Source of the DNA: Lysobacter antibioticus
GTDB lineage: Bacteria > Pseudomonadota > Gammaproteobacteria > Xanthomonadales > Xanthomonadaceae
Assembly: GCF_001442535.1 (NCBI RefSeq)
Contig: NZ_CP013141.1
Span: 2,065,290 to 2,129,289, forward strand
Direction: 5' to 3'
Length of the DNA: 64,000 nucleotides
Shown: positions 63,160 through 64,000 of the stretch, one piece after another
Numbering within the stretch: position 1 is the first letter of the stretch
Layout of the letters: every line of letters begins with the position of its first letter
The notes under the pieces: model-generated
Databases searched by the model: none
Seen by the model: only the letters and a program-made list of their open reading frames with translations
What the model was told of the DNA's origin: nothing
Position numbers and translations under genes: made by a program

Positions 63160-64000
63160 TTATCGCGGCAGGCGGTAGGGTCCCCAGGCCGGTTCGCGCA
63201 CGTCGCCGTCGGCGAGCACCAGGCGCTGGCGCACCCGGGCATCGGCTGAAACGGCATAGAGCACGCCACGGCGTCCTTCGCGCGCAGCATAAATGATCAT
63301 GGAGGCATTCGGGGCAAAGCTCGGCGACTCGTCCAGCGAACCCGGCGACAGCGTGCTCCAGCGCGGCGAGCCCAGGCTGCTGTCCATCATCGCGATCCGG
63401 TAGGTGTTGCCTGCGCCCTGGGCGGTGGCGATCTTCTTGCCGTCGAAGGAAACGCTGGCGCTGGCGTTGTAGCTGCCCTGGAAGGTGACGCGGGTGGCGC
63501 CGCCGCCGCTGGCCGAGACCTGGTAGATCTGCGGCTTGCCGCCGCGGTCGGAGGTGAAATAGATCTTGCTGGCGTCGGCGGCCCAGGTCGGCTCGGTGTC
63601 GATGCCGAAGTGGTTGGTCAGCTGGGTCAGTGCCTTGCTGCCGAGGTCCATCACGTAGATCTCGGGGTTGCCGCTGCGCGACAGGGTCAGCGCCAAGCGA
63701 CGGCCGTCCGGCGAGAACGCCGGGGCGCCGTTGATGCCGCGGAATTTCGCGATCAGCTCGCGGCTGCCGGTGCCGATGTTCTGGATGTAGATCGAGGAAT
63801 TACCGCCCTCGAAGCTGACGTAGGCCAGGCGCGCGCCGTCCGGGCTCCACGACGGCGACAGCAGCGGCTCGGGCGAGCGCACCACGGTCTGCGGGTTGTA
63901 GCCGTCGGAGTCGGCGACCATCAGCGCGTAGTTGCTGCCGCGGCCGACGCCGGTGGCGGTGACGTAGGCGATGCGGGTGAAGAACGCGCCGCGCACGCCG
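63160..64000 (-). CDS. tolB: TolB, Tol-Pal system periplasmic beta-propeller (5' part missing)
   Basis: C-terminal ~280 residues of TolB; the frame is open to the right edge, so signal peptide and N-terminal domain are outside. The reading starts within [14 protein letters not shown] and shows the repeated propeller units [79 protein letters not shown] and [19 protein letters not shown]. TolB links the inner-membrane TolQRA complex to Pal. Confidence 0.96.
   Translation of the reverse strand, partial: GVRGAFFTRIAYVTATGVGRGSNYALMVADSDGYNPQTVVRSPEPLLSPSWSPDGARLAYVSFEGGNSSIYIQNIGTGSRELIAKFRGINGAPAFSPDGRRLALTLSRSGNPEIYVMDLGSKALTQLTNHFGIDTEPTWAADASKIYFTSDRGGKPQIYQVSASGGGATRVTFQGSYNASASVSFDGKKIATAQGAGNTYRIAMMDSSLGSPRWSTLSPGSLDESPSFAPNASMIIYAAREGRRGVLYAVSADARVRQRLVLADGDVREPAWGPYRLPR

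Overview
The window is GC-rich, densely coded gammaproteobacterial chromosome that looks like Xanthomonadaceae/Lysobacteraceae, most likely Lysobacter or a close relative. The basis is the conserved block tolB-pal-cpoB-queE-queC-tRNA-Lys, the presence of thiS, thiG and trmB, an EstA-type autotransporter lipase, Xanthomonas-style TonB receptor signals, a perfect CRP/Clp-type operator, and dispersed GGGAATC and GTAGGAGCGGCG intergenic repeats. This is inferred from gene content only; no database search was possible.

Layout. 1-6.7 kb (minus strand): rimK (cut by the window edge), a RimB-like aspartic protease, two proteins of unknown function, an oversized Lnt-like N-acyltransferase and a secreted SGNH hydrolase. 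6.9-15.4 kb: an accessory island made of decayed integrase and bacteriocin-exporter fragments, then a split RHS polymorphic-toxin locus. In that locus a Sec-exported RHS-repeat protein ends in fibronectin-III-like repeats, a separately exported RHS core carries an HTHP/JAMM-like tail, and an overlapping gene encodes an exported candidate immunity protein. The island ends at tRNA-Gly(CCC). 15.6-18 kb: autotransporter GDSL lipase and thiS. 18-26.3 kb: a block lying between thiS and thiG, consisting of a probable phosphate-scavenging operon (TonB receptor, PI-PLC-like enzyme, CehA/PHP phosphoesterase, with a possible Pho box) and a large secreted protein of unknown function behind a Clp-type palindrome.

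26.7-52.2 kb is mostly ordinary chromosome: thiG-trmB, an SLC13 permease, a Rieske protein, an FAH-family hydrolase, mscL, an M28 peptidase, a TrmH methyltransferase, a GNAT, an RND efflux operon with a small sandwiched gene, cysK, a membrane-anchored L7/L12-like repeat protein, a LysE exporter, class I fba, an SH3 protein, pyk, a catalase-like protein and a TlpA-DsbD pair. 53.7-58.9 kb: a second, single-chain RHS toxin with its DUF4279 immunity gene. 59.3-64 kb: a hypothetical gene, tRNA-Lys, and the queC/queE/cpoB/pal/tolB block, which runs off the right edge.

The most interesting parts are the split RHS system, the putative Pho-regulated phosphoinositide/organophosphate uptake operon inserted in the thiamine cluster, and the Clp-linked secreted protein with a TQGYWKTH module.
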